A stretch of 64,000 nt of DNA from Opisthocomus hoazin (GCF_030867145.1 NC_134454.1:52803830-52867829); one strand, 5' to 3'; shown: positions 38,750 through 51,763, counted from the stretch's first letter. A program made the numbers and translations. Notes: generated by a model from the sequence alone, not told the origin.

Positions 38750-41259
38750 CTTACTTTATGATCTAATTGAGAAATCTATCTGTGTAAAATACCTGGCTTA
38801 ATACTGCTTTGAATGCTTTTTCTCAGAGCAGCCTTGAGCAGAACGTGGTATTTACTGAGGCCAATGAATCTGGAGAGAGCATCTTGCACTTTACGCACCC
38901 AACTGGGATTTTTAATATTTTTCATACAGTTGCACAAGCGAATCTCTAGTAAAACTTATGCATCAGGAACCTCTCAGAAGGACTAAAAAAGTTAGATGAA
39001 ATATGCCAGCTGCCCTTGTCGTTTTACCCTGACAGGTCTTCAGTGGGTTACAGGAGCCAGCACATGTAAACAGTGGGAAAGCGAGCACAGGGACCCTGGA
39101 GAAGACGGAGTTGGTTTACCACACCTTACAAGCCTCCTCAGCTACCTGGAAGCATGAGATTTTGAGGGGCTGACCTGTTGGCAGCATCCTGATTGTTTGC
39201 AGCTGATGGAACCAAGAGAGGAGGTTTGGGACTCCTGGTGACAACCACAGGCGCTACCACTGTCTGCCTGTGGCTCTGTGGTATGATGGCGTTTTTCAGG
39301 CAGCAGGGAAGAAATAAGGTCTTGCTGAAAACGGCTTCTCTTTGCCCTCACCAAGTAACTCCTGCGACACAAGCATTTTCCTTCTGAATATCCCTTGTGT
39401 TAAGCTTGTTAGCAAGGACATTTCAATGTCACTTTTATGTCTTAGACTTCCCATTTTGTAGGCCTTTCTTTTCAGACTTGCACTATTTCTCTCAGTGATC
39501 TCTGCCAGCGCTCTGCCAAAGTGCACCAGATACCTCCACTGCTGGCTTTATACATTAATTTACCTGGTTATGAGCTCTACACAGTGGATGGCACAATCCA
39601 ACACTACCTTGCTCTTCCCCATCTAAGACCTAGCAGCAGATGGAGATGGAACATTGTCAGTCCACCCAAATGACCTTCTCTAACAGCGAGCCTGCAGAGT
39701 CCCAACCTGTGGTTCAGATTCATCTATACAGGGGAAAAAAAGTTAAAAGAGATGTTCTGGACTGTGTGTCTTCTAGCAGTGTGATTTTGCTGACAGCTTT
39801 GCCTCTGTCTTGCCTTTCCATTACGGTGCAGTTTCTGCGGTGTCTCAGGGAGAGGGACGTGAGTGAGTTTAAAGCCTAATTTGGAGAAGGCAGCAGCAGT
39901 GCATGGTTTGCAGGGTTAGAAGAAGCGTAGGACTTGGCAGGGTCAGTGCCCGTTCCATCTGCCATTGAGGGAGGCAAAGCCCCTTGCCAAAGACACCTGC
40001 AGGGAGCGCGGACTGTGGGAGTGCTCGCTCTTCGGAATGCAAAAAGCCCCAGACGAGTCTATCGTTAATGAGCCAAGTGGATTTTTTTCTTGATGGGGAT
40101 TTTTTTTGTCACTTCAGCAACAAGCCAAACGGTACCCTCACTGGTGGGCTGGTTCCTGGAGTCAGGTATTTCTACCACCGCATGCGGTGCTGCAGAAACC
40201 AGCCATGGCAGCAGCCCCACTCTTTGGCAAAAACAGGCTAGAGTTAGACTCAGCTCCAGTTTCTAATCCATAGCCTCCTGCCTGCAATTTCAGGTTTCAA
40301 ATTAAAGACCTGGCACTGGTATCCTTCATGATAGCTTTGTTTTTGCACTTCAGGAAGTGGGAAAAACCTCAGATGGTAGCTCCAAGGAGCCCAGCGGACA
40401 GCGAAAGGAGGTGCCCCCAGCGCAGGAACCCCGGGGCACAGACTCCCTCCCGCTGGTGATCTGCTGGGTCCAGCAGACCACTTGCACATGGGGGCTTTCA
40501 GAACATGCTGCAAGTCTTATTTTTTCAAGATGAAACTGGTGACAGATAACAGGTGTGATCTTTTACGGTTTCTTCTTTGAAGCACATAAATGTTGCAGCA
40601 GTAGCTATCCCACGCAAAAAATATACCGCATCATATCACACCTGCTGGCTGAGCACATTGCAACTGTTTGCATCTTTGGCCTTACCACGCTGCCTGGCAG
40701 GACTGGAAGTCCTCCTTCAAACGCTGTTTGAAAGAGCGGTACAAGTGAAACGGATTTTTTTTTTTCTTTTTGAAGTTGTCACTAATTGTATGTGTTCTCT
40801 TTTCAAGTGTCAGTCTCATGGTAACTTGTGATACCTGGGCCTTGCTGATCAGAGAAATGTAGTGTAAGTCTGAGGGAGTCAGTGTCTTGTCTGAAGCTCA
40901 GTGAATACATAAAAAGTAACGCAAAAATCCAACACAGCCTAACTTACTCTGAATCAATGAGAAAATCATCCTGGTGGGTGCTTGCATTCAGTCCACAGGA
41001 GCAAACATCAGAACAAAACCCCAACAGTTTTTACTGGAATATGAAGCAATTGAAATATACAAGAGTTAGCAGATCTAACACAAGAGAAGCTGTCATAGAA
41101 GAACTCAGGGATATCTGTGGGTTTTAATGATGAGTAGGGTTGGATAATAAAACCGTGTGGAAAACTGAAATAGACTTCATGTTCTCCGACAACACAGAAA
41201 GAATAGCCTAATTGAAAAACAGTGGTCTATCTAGACTTGCATTTATGATAATATTTGAC
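38750..41259. other. Intergenic DNA, nothing recognised
   Basis: Mixed-composition sequence. Open frames up to about 90 codons show no family resemblance. No repeat or RNA gene was recognised. Confidence 0.5.
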
Positions 41260-41841
41260 AGAATCACTGAATGAAAAGGGTTGAAAAGGACCTCTGTGGA
41301 TCATCTAGTTCAACCCCCCTGCCAAACAGGGTCACCTAGAACAGGCTGCACAGGACCTCGTCTAGGCCAGTTTTGAGTATCTCCAGAGAAGGAGACTCCA
41401 CAACCTCCCTGGACAGCCTGTTCCAGGGCTCCGTCACCCTCAGAGGGAAGTTCTTCCTCATACTCAGATGCAACCTTCTCTGCTTCAGTTTGTGCCTGTT
41501 GCCCCTTGTCCTGTCGCTGGGCACCACTGAAAAGACTCTGGCCCCGTTCTCTTGACACCCACCCTTAAGATATTTGTAGGTATTTGTAAGGTCCCCTTGC
41601 AGCCTTCTCTTCTTCAGGCTAAACAAGCCCAGCTCCCTCAGCCTTTCCTCATAGGAGAGATGATCCAGCCCCCTCATCATCCTCGTAGCCCTCCGCTGGA
41701 CTCTCTCCAGTAGCTCCTCATGTTTCTTGAACTGGGGAGCCCAGAACTGGACAGAGTACTCCAGATGGGGCCTCACTAGGGCAGAACAGAGGGGGAGGAG
41801 AACCTCCCTCAACCTACTGGTCACACTCTTCTTAATGCACT
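41260..41841 (-). mobile_element. CR1 LINE, C-terminal reverse-transcriptase fragment
   Basis: On the minus strand an uninterrupted frame (stop-side end at 41336) encodes the CR1 ORF2 C-terminus. Visible landmarks are [57 protein letters not shown] and [20 protein letters not shown]. The 3' UTR follows and ends in antisense form at 'agaatcactgaatgaaaagg'. This part of the ORF is still open, so the copy is fairly young, but it is truncated well short of the polymerase core (no FADD-type motif), so it cannot be active. Confidence 0.95.
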
Positions 41842-41849
41842 CATTTTCA

Positions 41850-44410
41850 TTCATTTAAATAATAAGAGCTATTAATGTGTCTGCAGTCTGTTATAGCACA
41901 GTTTTAAGGTGATGATGAAACATAGAAATAAATTAGCTTCCAAGTGTGTTACTCTGTATGCTGAAACTAGAGCATGCTCCTTGTCAAAGTAAATTAGTTG
42001 AGGATGTGGCCTGCTTGTTTAGATCAAGTTCAGTATAGAAAGATCTTCTCACACCCTTCATCTGGAAAAGGTTCAGTTAGCAGGTGACTATGCATAAACG
42101 CTAGTCACCAAATGGTAGATGGGAGTGACAAATGAGATAAAAATTGCAGTAGCTTTGAAGGATGATGTATTTCATGCACAGTTCCATTCCACTGACATTT
42201 TTTTCCTCTTGCAAAGTAAGATTGCAGGGTCAGGTTTAAGGATGACTGTCATTTGGGGAGGTGAAAAGAGTGGGAGGTACAAGTGAGTGAAAGGGGGTCA
42301 GTGGACAGCTAGTTGAGAAACATTCTGGCATTAACATATGAACCAACTTAGGGTGAAAGGCAGCCTTATGGCTTCTGCTAAAGAAATGGGATCTTTGATT
42401 ACTTTGATGAAGAAATGTCATCTCTGCTCAGAATACCTACATAGGTAGGTAAATGTTTGTCCACATAGAACAATTTTTTTTCCACAAAGAAGGAAGACAG
42501 TAGGAAGAGAAGATCGTAGATCTATGTTTTTCTCCCTCTAAAAGAGTTACAGGAGACAGATGTGCTTCCAAACCAGTACAGATAAATTTGAAGTATTGGC
42601 AGTGTCGTTCTTTTAAAAAAAACTTAGTATTGCTGTAAAGATGTAGTCAACTTTTATGGTTACACGTACTCTCTTTGTTTTACTGCAGCTTCATTTTAGC
42701 TGAAGGTAGTCTGATATTTCCGACCTCTCTTGTGATTTTTTTTGTTGTCATGGCTTTACAATATCTCACCATAAGAATTAATTGAAGTATGTTAACAGAG
42801 TGAAGAGAGAGTTACTTTCTTTTTAGAGTAACTTTTATTAAAATAAAGCCTGGTTTACGGTATTGCTTTATATTGATCTACATTGAAAATAATATGCTTC
42901 ATAGGTAATTAATTCACAGCAAGACTCTGCTATTTGTAAACTGTATTTAACATGTACCAAATTACATGAAAAAGGAAATGGTGTTTGAAATCAAAGACTG
43001 CTACAAAAACAAGATGTGCAGAAATTAATTTCACTAGCAGTTTTGGAAGGAAGCTGTGGTTGGTAGGAGTTTAAACAGTTAATCTATTAAAAGTTTTTTC
43101 TATGTGCAATATGTTCACACAAGAAGTGTCAACACCAAGGCTGAATCTTGTTGTTCATATGTGGTATGTCACAAAAATGCCATGGACTCGGCTGCAGTCA
43201 CAACATCAGTCTTTGTAAAAATTATGCCTGCTACTCACCAGTCTAAGAACTTTCCATCTACTGTTTTTGTGGAATTTAGAAACTGAAATCACAAAATGTA
43301 TATACACATGCATACATATTCTTGTATTTCTGAAAAACACAGAAATACAAAGATCACTCAAAACAGGACAATAATTCTCCATGCAGACTGAATTTATTTC
43401 CTTTGCGTGCATGACGGATGACCTATGGAGGCTAAAAGCCAGATAAGAGCGCCGTGCCCCAGATGCCTCCTCCACAGGATTCTTGTTCAACAGTGCATTA
43501 ACCAGTTCTCACTTTGTTAAATATATGCACACTAAGTATTCCTTGGTTTTTGGGTCCCTAGCAGAAGCTGTGGTGTATTGAGCAATGCAGAGCACTGCCA
43601 CTGAAAAGGAATTTCGTGCTGAAATTTAGAAGGGCTATGTAAAATGTGATGTATATCAGGTTTTTCAAAGCAGGATCAAAATTAATGGATTTTTTTTCAG
43701 CTTTAGTCTTTAGCTTTATGGTGTTAATAAGCTATGTATGAAGTATGGGCAGCATTGCTTTATTTAATAGGAAATCTGAGAAAAAGACAAAAACATGGAA
43801 TTAAAGCACTAATTCATTGTCCTTAAAACGTCAAATCCTATATATCAAATATAAATGTCAAAATCCCATTCATTCCCATATGAAGTAAAGAGATTGTACA
43901 CTCCCTGAGGACAGAGATGCCAGCCATGGCAATGTTGACTATCAAAACCCTAAGTGCTGGCTATCAGAGGATCAACATCTATAAGACCGAAGAACTTTGT
44001 TTCCCTTCTCTCTTTCTGTTACCTTTGGTCATTAATAATCTGCTTTAGGATAACTAACAAGCCCTTTCACAACACGAACAGGACTTAAAACTCTTCAGAA
44101 CAGAAGTCACAGCAGCCAGGTGCTAAACACAAAAGCACAGATAAAATCCCATTCTTCTAGAGATTAATCAAAACGCAAACTACAATAACAAATCACTCCT
44201 ATTTTGTGCCACAGCATAGTGCTTAGCACATTTCACTACTTTATATCATATTCAAACGCAGTTACCTTCTTTGCCTGGGTGGGGACATACTCCTTGCTCC
44301 TTGTATTGAACCTTTGGCACTACAGGGAAGAGAAAAAAAAAAAAAGGCAGAAACATATTCACTGGTCCAGAAATAACAAAGGGCACAAAAATAAAGAAGT
44401 GTGACTATGA
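41850..44410. other. Intergenic DNA between two facing CR1 copies
   Basis: AT-rich sequence with no recognised gene or repeat. It forms the spacer (about 2.6 kb) between the minus-strand CR1 ending at 41841 and the plus-strand CR1 starting at 44419. Confidence 0.5.
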
Positions 44411-44418
44411 GAGAGAAT

Positions 44419-45449
44419 AATTGTGAACTGGCTGAATGGCAGAGCTCAGAGGGTTGCCATCAGCAGCGCTGAGTCTAGCTGGAGGCCTGTAACTAGTGGT
44501 GTTCCCCAGGGGTCAGTACTTGGCCCAGTCTTGTTCAACTTCTTCATCAATGACCTGGATGAAGAGTTAGAATGTACCCTCAGCAAGTTTGCAGATAACA
44601 AAAAACTGGGAGGAGTGGCTGATACACCAGAAGGCTGTGCTGCCATTCAGCATGACCTGGACAGGCTGGAAAGTTGGGTGCAGGGAGGAACCTGATGAGG
44701 TTCAACAAGGGCAAGTGCAGGGTCCTGCACCTGGGGAGGAACAACCCCATGCACCAGTACAGGCTCGGGGCGGACCTGCTAGAGAGCAGCTCTGCGGAGA
44801 GGGACCTGGGTGTGCTGGTGGATGACAGGTTGACCATGAGCCAGCAGTGTGCCCTGGCTGCCAAGAAGGCCAGTGGGATCCTGGGGTGCAGGGTGTGACC
44901 AGTAGGTTGAGGGAGGTTCTCCTTCCCCTCTTCTCTGCCCTAGTGAGGCCTCATCTGGAGTACTCTGTCCAGTTCTGGGCTCCCCAGTTTAAGATGAAGA
45001 ACTATGGGAGAGTCCAGCGGAGGGCTACGAGGATGATGAGGGGACTGGAGCATCTCTCCTACGAGGAAAGGCTGAGGGAGCTGGGCTTGTTCAGCCTGAA
45101 GAAGAGAAGGCTGCAAGGGGACCTTATAAATGCCTACAAATATCTTAAGGGTGGGTGTCAAGAGAACGGGGCCAGAGTCTTTTCAGTGGTGCCCAGCGAC
45201 AGGACAAGGGCAATGGGCACAAACTGAAGCATGGGAAGTTTTGTCTGAACATGAGGAAGAACTTCTTCACTCTGAGGGTGACGGAGCCCTGGAACAGGCT
45301 GCCCAGGGAGGTTGTGGAGTCTCCTTCTCTGGAGATACTCAAAACTGGCCTAGATGAGGTCCTGTGCAGCCGGTTCTAGGTGACCCTGCTTTGGCAGGGG
45401 CGTTGGACTAGATGACCCACAGAGGTCCCTTTCAAACCCTACCATTTGG
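44419..45449 (+). mobile_element. CR1 LINE, reverse-transcriptase fragment with frameshifts
   Basis: Sense-strand CR1 from the middle of the reverse-transcriptase domain to the 3' UTR. The first frame shows [30 protein letters not shown] and [15 protein letters not shown]. The canonical catalytic FADD appears as FADN, a loss of the second metal-binding Asp. A frameshift follows near 44690, then [19 protein letters not shown] and a short deletion at about 44895. The next segment carries [16 protein letters not shown], and a further shift near 45215 leads to [20 protein letters not shown]. Clearly dead. Same subfamily as the copy at 41260-41841, in opposite orientation. Confidence 0.96.
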
Positions 45450-45841
45450 TGAACTTCTTGCAAACTAATTACCATACAGGGATGTGTAAGGAACGCTCAA
45501 TTTTACTGATGCAGGCTCCCAGAAACACTCAGCATAAAGCAGATTTTATGCTTCACAAAAGGGACAGATCAGGCTTGAGATCTTCTGACATAGCAGGTCC
45601 CTTGGCCCGCTCCCTGTGGTGGTAAAGCAGATTTCTCATGCTGTGTGATTATTCTCCTTTGGGGTAGTGAGTCCATCTTATACACAGTGTAACGTAAAGA
45701 CATAAATAATTCAGTAGGCTTCTCATCCCCTCATTTGCCCTCCAGGTTTAAGGGAAAATATGATTTATATTTCTGCTTCCCTTATGGAAACCTCTAATTA
45801 CAGAGGGATGGACATACGTGCCTTTTTTTCTCTCTCCTCAG

Positions 45842-45922
45842 TTTCCAGAGTCATTAACAGTCTTCCCAGTGCTACTGCCTACTAGCCCCCACAGGTGATC
45901 CGACAGTTTCACCCACATGCAG
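45842..45922 (+). ncRNA. Candidate non-coding internal exon
   Basis: The plus strand shows a long pyrimidine tract ending in the acceptor tttttttctctctcctcag (AG at 45840-45841). Eighty-one bases later comes a near-consensus donor, ATGCAG|GTAAGTTT. All three reading frames of the 81-nt segment contain stops (TGA, TAG and TAA), so if spliced it is a non-coding or UTR exon. No partner exon can be assigned from sequence. It lies downstream of the CpG island in the plus direction, so a divergent long non-coding RNA is possible. Confidence 0.35.
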
Positions 45923-47184
45923 GTAAGTTTGCAGTGATTAGTATTGTTAGCAGGGACAGCAAAGAACTGACATTTCCCCAGTTCATTTTCCAGTTACTTA
46001 ATATGACTTGGTGCAGACAGCTTTGCCCTGCCGTGTACCAATGAATATTTTAAGTTTGCATCCATATTTTTAACCAGGTGACATCCACTTCATTAACATA
46101 CACGTTCTCTCTCTCACACCAGATTTGGGCTGTTATAACTAAAGATCTACTGCTGACTGAGAAAACCCAATGTCTTATAAGACAGAAAGGGAACTGATCT
46201 ATTTATATTTTATGTTGTTCCCTTTCCACCTCCATTCTAGCCCCTAAGAAACTACTTCTCACCTCTGGCACCCACTCTCCTCTCCGATTCCTCAATTAAA
46301 GCAGTAGCTGGAGTTCTCCTTGTAAGATGATGCAATCACAGATGGAGGAGCTGGAAGCGTATTTTAATTTCTCTGTTAATTCAAGTCAAGCACTGCTAAA
46401 CTGAATAGGAAGGAGAGAGGCTCTGCTCCCTTAAGGGCATCTGGTCAAGGGCCTTTTCGATACTGAAGGGGATAGTAAGAAAAGTGGGAAGCCATAAACA
46501 AGAACACACAGAGGCACAAATCCAATGCATGAGCTAACAGAGACAAAGGCAAGAAAAACAGACCTCATCAGTTACACTAATTGATGGGTTATTAATAAAT
46601 AGCAGGCAAATTGGAAAGTTGCAACTGATGAGGATGCAAACCTGAGGGTCTGGGATGCTTGAGGTGTTTGGTGGAGCTGTGCAGACTGAAGAAGGAATGT
46701 GCAAGAGTGGGGACGGGGAGGAACCAAGCAGTGGTCGACAGCAAGGAGTGCAAAAGGTGCCCATCACCTGCAAAACGAGGCCAGATAGTACACTGTAAAG
46801 ACAGCAGTTATGCATGGAGCGGAAGGCTCCCATTTCCCTTTTCATCAGAAAAAGCCATATTGCCCTTCAGCAGTGAAGCCACCCCAGGGAGGAAATAAAT
46901 TCAGGTCAAGAGATTATCAATGGCCACTAAATTTTCACGGCTCCACTGATTTGTTTGCAGCTCTGATCAGCCTCTCTGGCTAAACACACAGTTGTCTCCC
47001 ATACAGCTAAACATGCATACACAGGTGTGTTAACCCGAAGTGACACTATAGAACTGGGATGCACTTTGCTTCATGCCTGTATGTTTAATTAAAGACGTAT
47101 GCTTTTAGCTTTGGAGTGGATAATGACAATAAACGGCTTATCTTTCTCTTCCTGCCTTCTGTTTGACTCCACTTGGTAATCACT

Positions 47185-47200
47185 GATTGCCATGGAAATC
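47185..47200. promoter_or_regulatory. RFX X-box-like near-palindrome
   Basis: gattgccatggaaatc is palindromic at 14 of 16 positions and resembles the RFX X-box core GTTGCCATGGCAAC. A CRE-like tgacgttg lies about 20 bases away, at 47218-47225. Could be an enhancer element or chance. Confidence 0.25.
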
Positions 47201-48248
47201 ACCAAGTGCACCCTCGATGACGTTGCTTTTTCCCGTCGGATGGAGGTGCCAGGCAGATTAACACTTCTGTTTAAACAAGCAAGCTTATATGGAGAAAGCA
47301 AGCAAAACCTTTGAAACACCACGAGTTCTGCAGCTAAAAATCTTTGTTATCTACCTTGTCTTTTGAGCTGTAAGCCACCAGGAAAGGTTACTTTGGCAAA
47401 AGAAATACCAGTACTACAGGGCATGTCAGAGTTGAAAATATATGCAAAAGAAATAAAAAAAAGCTGTCCCACAGTAAAACAGAAAACTTCCCTTGCGAAA
47501 TGTCGAAACACACTTGCCCTCAAAAGGCTGTCTTCTTCCCGTAGACACCGCTTTCCCGGCATGTCAACATGTCTGCAGCACGTCAGACACATCTCACAGG
47601 TAATCGTAAGACTTGGCTAAACGACAAAACTGCTTCTGTCACGCTTCTTTTCACGCCGTGCCCCACCAACTTACCCCTCTCCACAGAGATATTTCTTGAC
47701 ATAACACTTCCACTGCCTTTCTTTTTTACTTCTTTACCAGACACTGCAGAAAAGTAGTTCTCAAAGGTGCTTCCAGTGTTCGGTTACAAAGGCAGCGGTG
47801 AATCCACGGCTTGATTTTCGAAGGTATAGCAACCCCAAAGAGACTGCAGGGTAACAGCTGGACGCTCCACACCTCTGAAACAGCAGACAACACCGCCACT
47901 GCCTTCTGGCATCCAGCAAAGGAGTTCCAGAGGCCTTCATATGATTATTAGTAGCTGGGGAACATTTATATTTCCTGGAACTGGAAAACAGTGCAAGATT
48001 TGAAGCGCTACACCAGAAAACAAATAAATACTACAAAGTGCATGTACAAGGGAATGTCCATGCAGAGACATCACATTTTCCATTTCTTTTCATATGTGTT
48101 GTTAGCTCATTACTTTGCATGTGTATCTGAAGAACAAGATACCAGGATGTCAAGATAGTCCAAGAAACATTTAAGTAGGCTTGAGAATTACCGGACGTAC
48201 AATTCCAGTCGTGCACTGTAAAACATCTAGAATACACAATTGTCTAAC

Positions 48249-48254
48249 TTTATT
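48249..48254 (-). terminator. PTAR1: Distal poly(A) signal candidate
   Basis: AATAAA on the minus strand in the context cttcAAATAAAGttagac. UGUA motifs (tgtaac, tgtgtaaa) lie within about 45 nt upstream, and a GU-rich stretch (ttgtgtattctagatgtttt) lies 10-30 nt downstream. This is the full layout expected of a cleavage and polyadenylation site. Confidence 0.5.
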
Positions 48255-49451
48255 TGAAGAATTTTTACACATGCTGTTACACTGAAACATCCTAACATAG
48301 CCATCACTTACATTAAATAAACCCAAGCCCAACCACACATTCTGTTAATAATTTGATATACCTTTATATTACTATTTAATAATTTATTAAATTATTAAAT
48401 ACTTCTTTAAAATGTATGAACCTCAGAGTTATTTGGATAACAGTCTGGAATGAAAGCTCTCTAAAGAGCTACTAATTGCCCTGATATACAAGTGCTGGAA
48501 GCAAATTTACTGCAGCATTAACTCAAGTCTATGTCAGTTTTGACAAACAATGAACAATTTTTGATAAACAAAAGCACAAAACTATACATAAAGTAGAACA
48601 CTACTTGAGGAACTTAACTGCAGATCTAAACCCTCAACACTGTGGATCCAAATGTTAATGCATATGTATTTGGATATTTAGAAAGTTTACAAAAACAATG
48701 AGCGTAACTCAAGCATCTTTTCACCCAGTTCAGATCACGGGCCACCTGAGGATTCTTCTTCAGGTACTCTCATAAAATTTATACAGCAAAAGTTATGTTC
48801 TAAAGGCATTCAAATGGGATCAAAGTATCATGCTTCTGTATTATATGTATCTTTAATATGAATCAAAGTATTTTTTTTAACTTAAGGGGACAGTTACCTG
48901 CTTTTAAGATCCATGAAATGCTTTCCCTTCAATTGTAACAGCACAGAAATGTACTGTTATACACAGAAATTAGAGACATGAATGTACGGACCCTGGAAAG
49001 AATGGCATAAGCTATTCCAGTTGAATACAAATTTTAAAACAGGCAAGCTTGTCACTGAACATCATGCTGAAACTTAAAGAAGTTACAGAAACATGAGCGT
49101 CATTCAGCTGTCCAAGTTCTGCAACTCTAGAAAGTACAGCCAGCTATTGCCAGAAAGAAATTTTTTATACGGAAGCGCTACTGTTAATCTTCATCCTTTC
49201 ATAAACCAAGCTTGAACAAAAGATGTAGGAATGCACTGAAAAAGTCTTAACTGTTGACATTTAAACTGACCATAAATTAAGTCTGCTGCCGTCACCTAAG
49301 TTCATAAGAGAAAACGCTGTTCCTGTTAAAAGAAGCTTAACACTGAAAAGAGATTAGCAATAGTTACGAAGGATATCTGTTGGTAAACAATGACATTGGA
49401 GTCCAGGGTAAATACGCTGCCACAAGATAGAGTTTTTTAGGAGATGAAAAG

Positions 49452-49457
49452 TTTATT
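49452..49457 (-). terminator. PTAR1: Proximal poly(A) signal candidate
   Basis: AATAAA on the minus strand in ttttaaataaac. Four UGUA motifs (tgtaag, tgtatt, tgtaga, tgtaaa) lie within about 90 nt upstream, typical binding sites for cleavage factor Im. A tatcttgtggcag stretch follows the presumed cleavage point. Confidence 0.5.
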
Positions 49458-50335
49458 TAAAAACTGCCAACATTTAACAAAAACGATTTTACACTATTTT
49501 CCATTTTCTACAGAAATACAATAACTTACAGCTGTGCTTAGTCCATTCTGTCACTAATACATATAAAAACAAGTCTGCTGATAAATAAGTGAAAAAAAAA
49601 AAAATCTATCAACCACCACCACTAAAATTGTACCTGTAAATTTTGGAAGACATCTGCATAGAATAGTTAGGACTGTAGAGGTGCTTTTTTTAATTTTGTA
49701 CTACTAGGATATGTAAAAAATTTAATTAACATGCAATACAAATTATTTGAGATAAACAAGGTAAAACTCAGTGTGCACAACTGGAAAGCAGTGCTAGGAT
49801 GCCCTCCTATGTTTCTAACTAGACATCAGAAAACTGAATGTTTTATATGGCGGAATTTCAACTTCCCTTCACAGCAAAACTAGATAACCATGAAAATCTA
49901 TACTTGGCTAGGTTCCATTGAAGATGGATTAAAGGTGTGAGGAAAATTATCTAGTACTAGACAACAACAAATAATTTTAGAACATCTCAAATCAACATTA
50001 AGCAGATGCATTTTGAAAAGGAAATCAGCTGTTACCTAGTTATAAGCATTTGTGAGATGACACGGTGAAAAACGTGCAGTTTATTGTTGCAACATAAATG
50101 TATACAGCACACCTGGAGAACAGTAACACTTAAGCCATTCACTATTTATTAAGACTTTCTCCCTTCAACATAGCATCAATTATTACACGACACATAAAAG
50201 CTTACCATTCGTCCCTAAATATCTTGCATAAAACCCAGGCATTGACTCAATGCTATTGATACGCAATACTTCCGAAACCAAGGTGTTACCCTGGTTTGTA
50301 GTCACGTATGCTGTATGAAAACTTCTTTCCACTAC

Positions 50336-50362
50336 GGGGGGGGGGGGGGGGGGGGGGGGGGG
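50336..50362. repeat. G27 homopolymer with purine-rich tail
   Basis: Twenty-seven G residues, then a G/A-rich tail (aagagaggggggaggggga and onward to about 50430). On the presumed transcript strand this is a long C tract in the PTAR1 3' UTR. The preceding tttccactac is almost identical to the flank of the G25 tract at 32531. Confidence 0.85.
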
Positions 50363-51763
50363 AAGAGAGGGGGGAGGGGGAAAATGGGGGGAGAAAAGAG
50401 AGAAAAAAGTAGGAAAAGGAAGCTTTCTTATCTGTTAATACCCTGTAGTACCCGTATTTCTCTCTAGTCGCCCTTTTAAACCTATAATATTCCACAACAT
50501 TAACAGTTTCTCCTCCACCACAGTGCTAATGAATACACACTATCCTAACTGCTTTTTTTCCTTGAAGCCATAAATATGACCATTTGTGAAAGACAAAAAA
50601 AGTCACTTGCAATCCATCACACTACAATATGTCAAAGCTACCATGTAAGCTGGTAATCCTCTCCGCAGCACACCCTGACCCTGTGTCCGTGAAGTCATCG
50701 GGAATTTTGTCACTCATTTCAACAGATGTAAAAATCAAGCACTCAGATCGGAAACAAACTAATGACAAGATCCTGCAAATTATGTCTGTACAAGGACACT
50801 ACAGGCTTGAATACTTGCTCATACTAAGCCTTCCAACTTCATAAACCCCCAAATTAAGTAAACCAGGACTGTACATACTGACTCAGGGGTTCTTTACATA
50901 TTCTTTCTACTTCTGTCCATCAGCTAGTAAGAGAAAATGAAGAAAACTCTCTATTAACAGAACATGTCCTTGCTTTTTTAAGTTTTGCATTTAAGATGAT
51001 GAGCAACATTTTCAGTAAAGCCCTGTGATTTCAGGTGCTTATTTTAGAACATTTGGATTGAATCACATTGTCTAGGAGAAAATAGCAAAGATGCTAGCAT
51101 TTTCCAATAAAACTGAACCCTTTAAGGAGAGCTGTCAAATCCAGTAACTCAAAATCAGAAGACATCAAAAATTATGAGTAACTTTGAAAATCTTCTTTTA
51201 ATGTGATTCACTTTTATAGAAAGAGCATGAGAAAAACACTGAAAATAAAATACCAGAAAGACTACTTAAATACCAACTTCAGTTACCAGTTTGTGTCTGA
51301 CATACTTTTCCCAGTCTCCTGTGATGGTAAAGCACTTCATCCAAAACACGCCCATCCGTTCTTTCCTGGAGGACTCCTGACAGGTATCCCCCCGGGCAGG
51401 ACACTGGCTCGGCACTTCCCAGTTCTCCTAGCTTGCAAGACCTTACAAACTCTTTCACTGCCTCAAACACTCCCTACAAGCACTTGGAATAAACACCACC
51501 ACTAATAATTTGGTTTGTGTATACACGCATTTGCCCAAGTATCATGAAAGTAAGACAGACTAAGCCAGAGACCGGAAGCAAGAGATCTCGCTGCTTTCAG
51601 CAAAGTCCCTGACACTGGCAACGATCCTGCTATATTCAGACTTGGCACAAGTCTTCCACGGAAGAGTTCTGTTCACAGATAACTAGTGTTATATAAAAAC
51701 AGCCGTACATGGGAGATTTTTGCCTTTTTCACAGGACTTTACATAAACACAGTTTACAAATCC

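Larger units (their letters stand above)
45455..48230. other. Intergenic DNA, with one exon-like segment
   Basis: No protein-coding exon was recognised. It contains the splice-site-bounded non-coding segment at 45842-45922 and a near-palindromic motif at 47185-47200, both listed separately. The part from 47.0 to 47.9 kb is slightly richer in CpG and looks single-copy. Confidence 0.45.

Noticed and set aside
44423..45379. Reverse-transcriptase gene as a functional element
   Set aside because: Frameshifts at several points, FADD changed to FADN, and no N-terminal ORF: a dead CR1 copy.
50286..50495. Proline-rich small protein on the minus strand
   Set aside because: The proline run is the translated G27 homopolymer complement.
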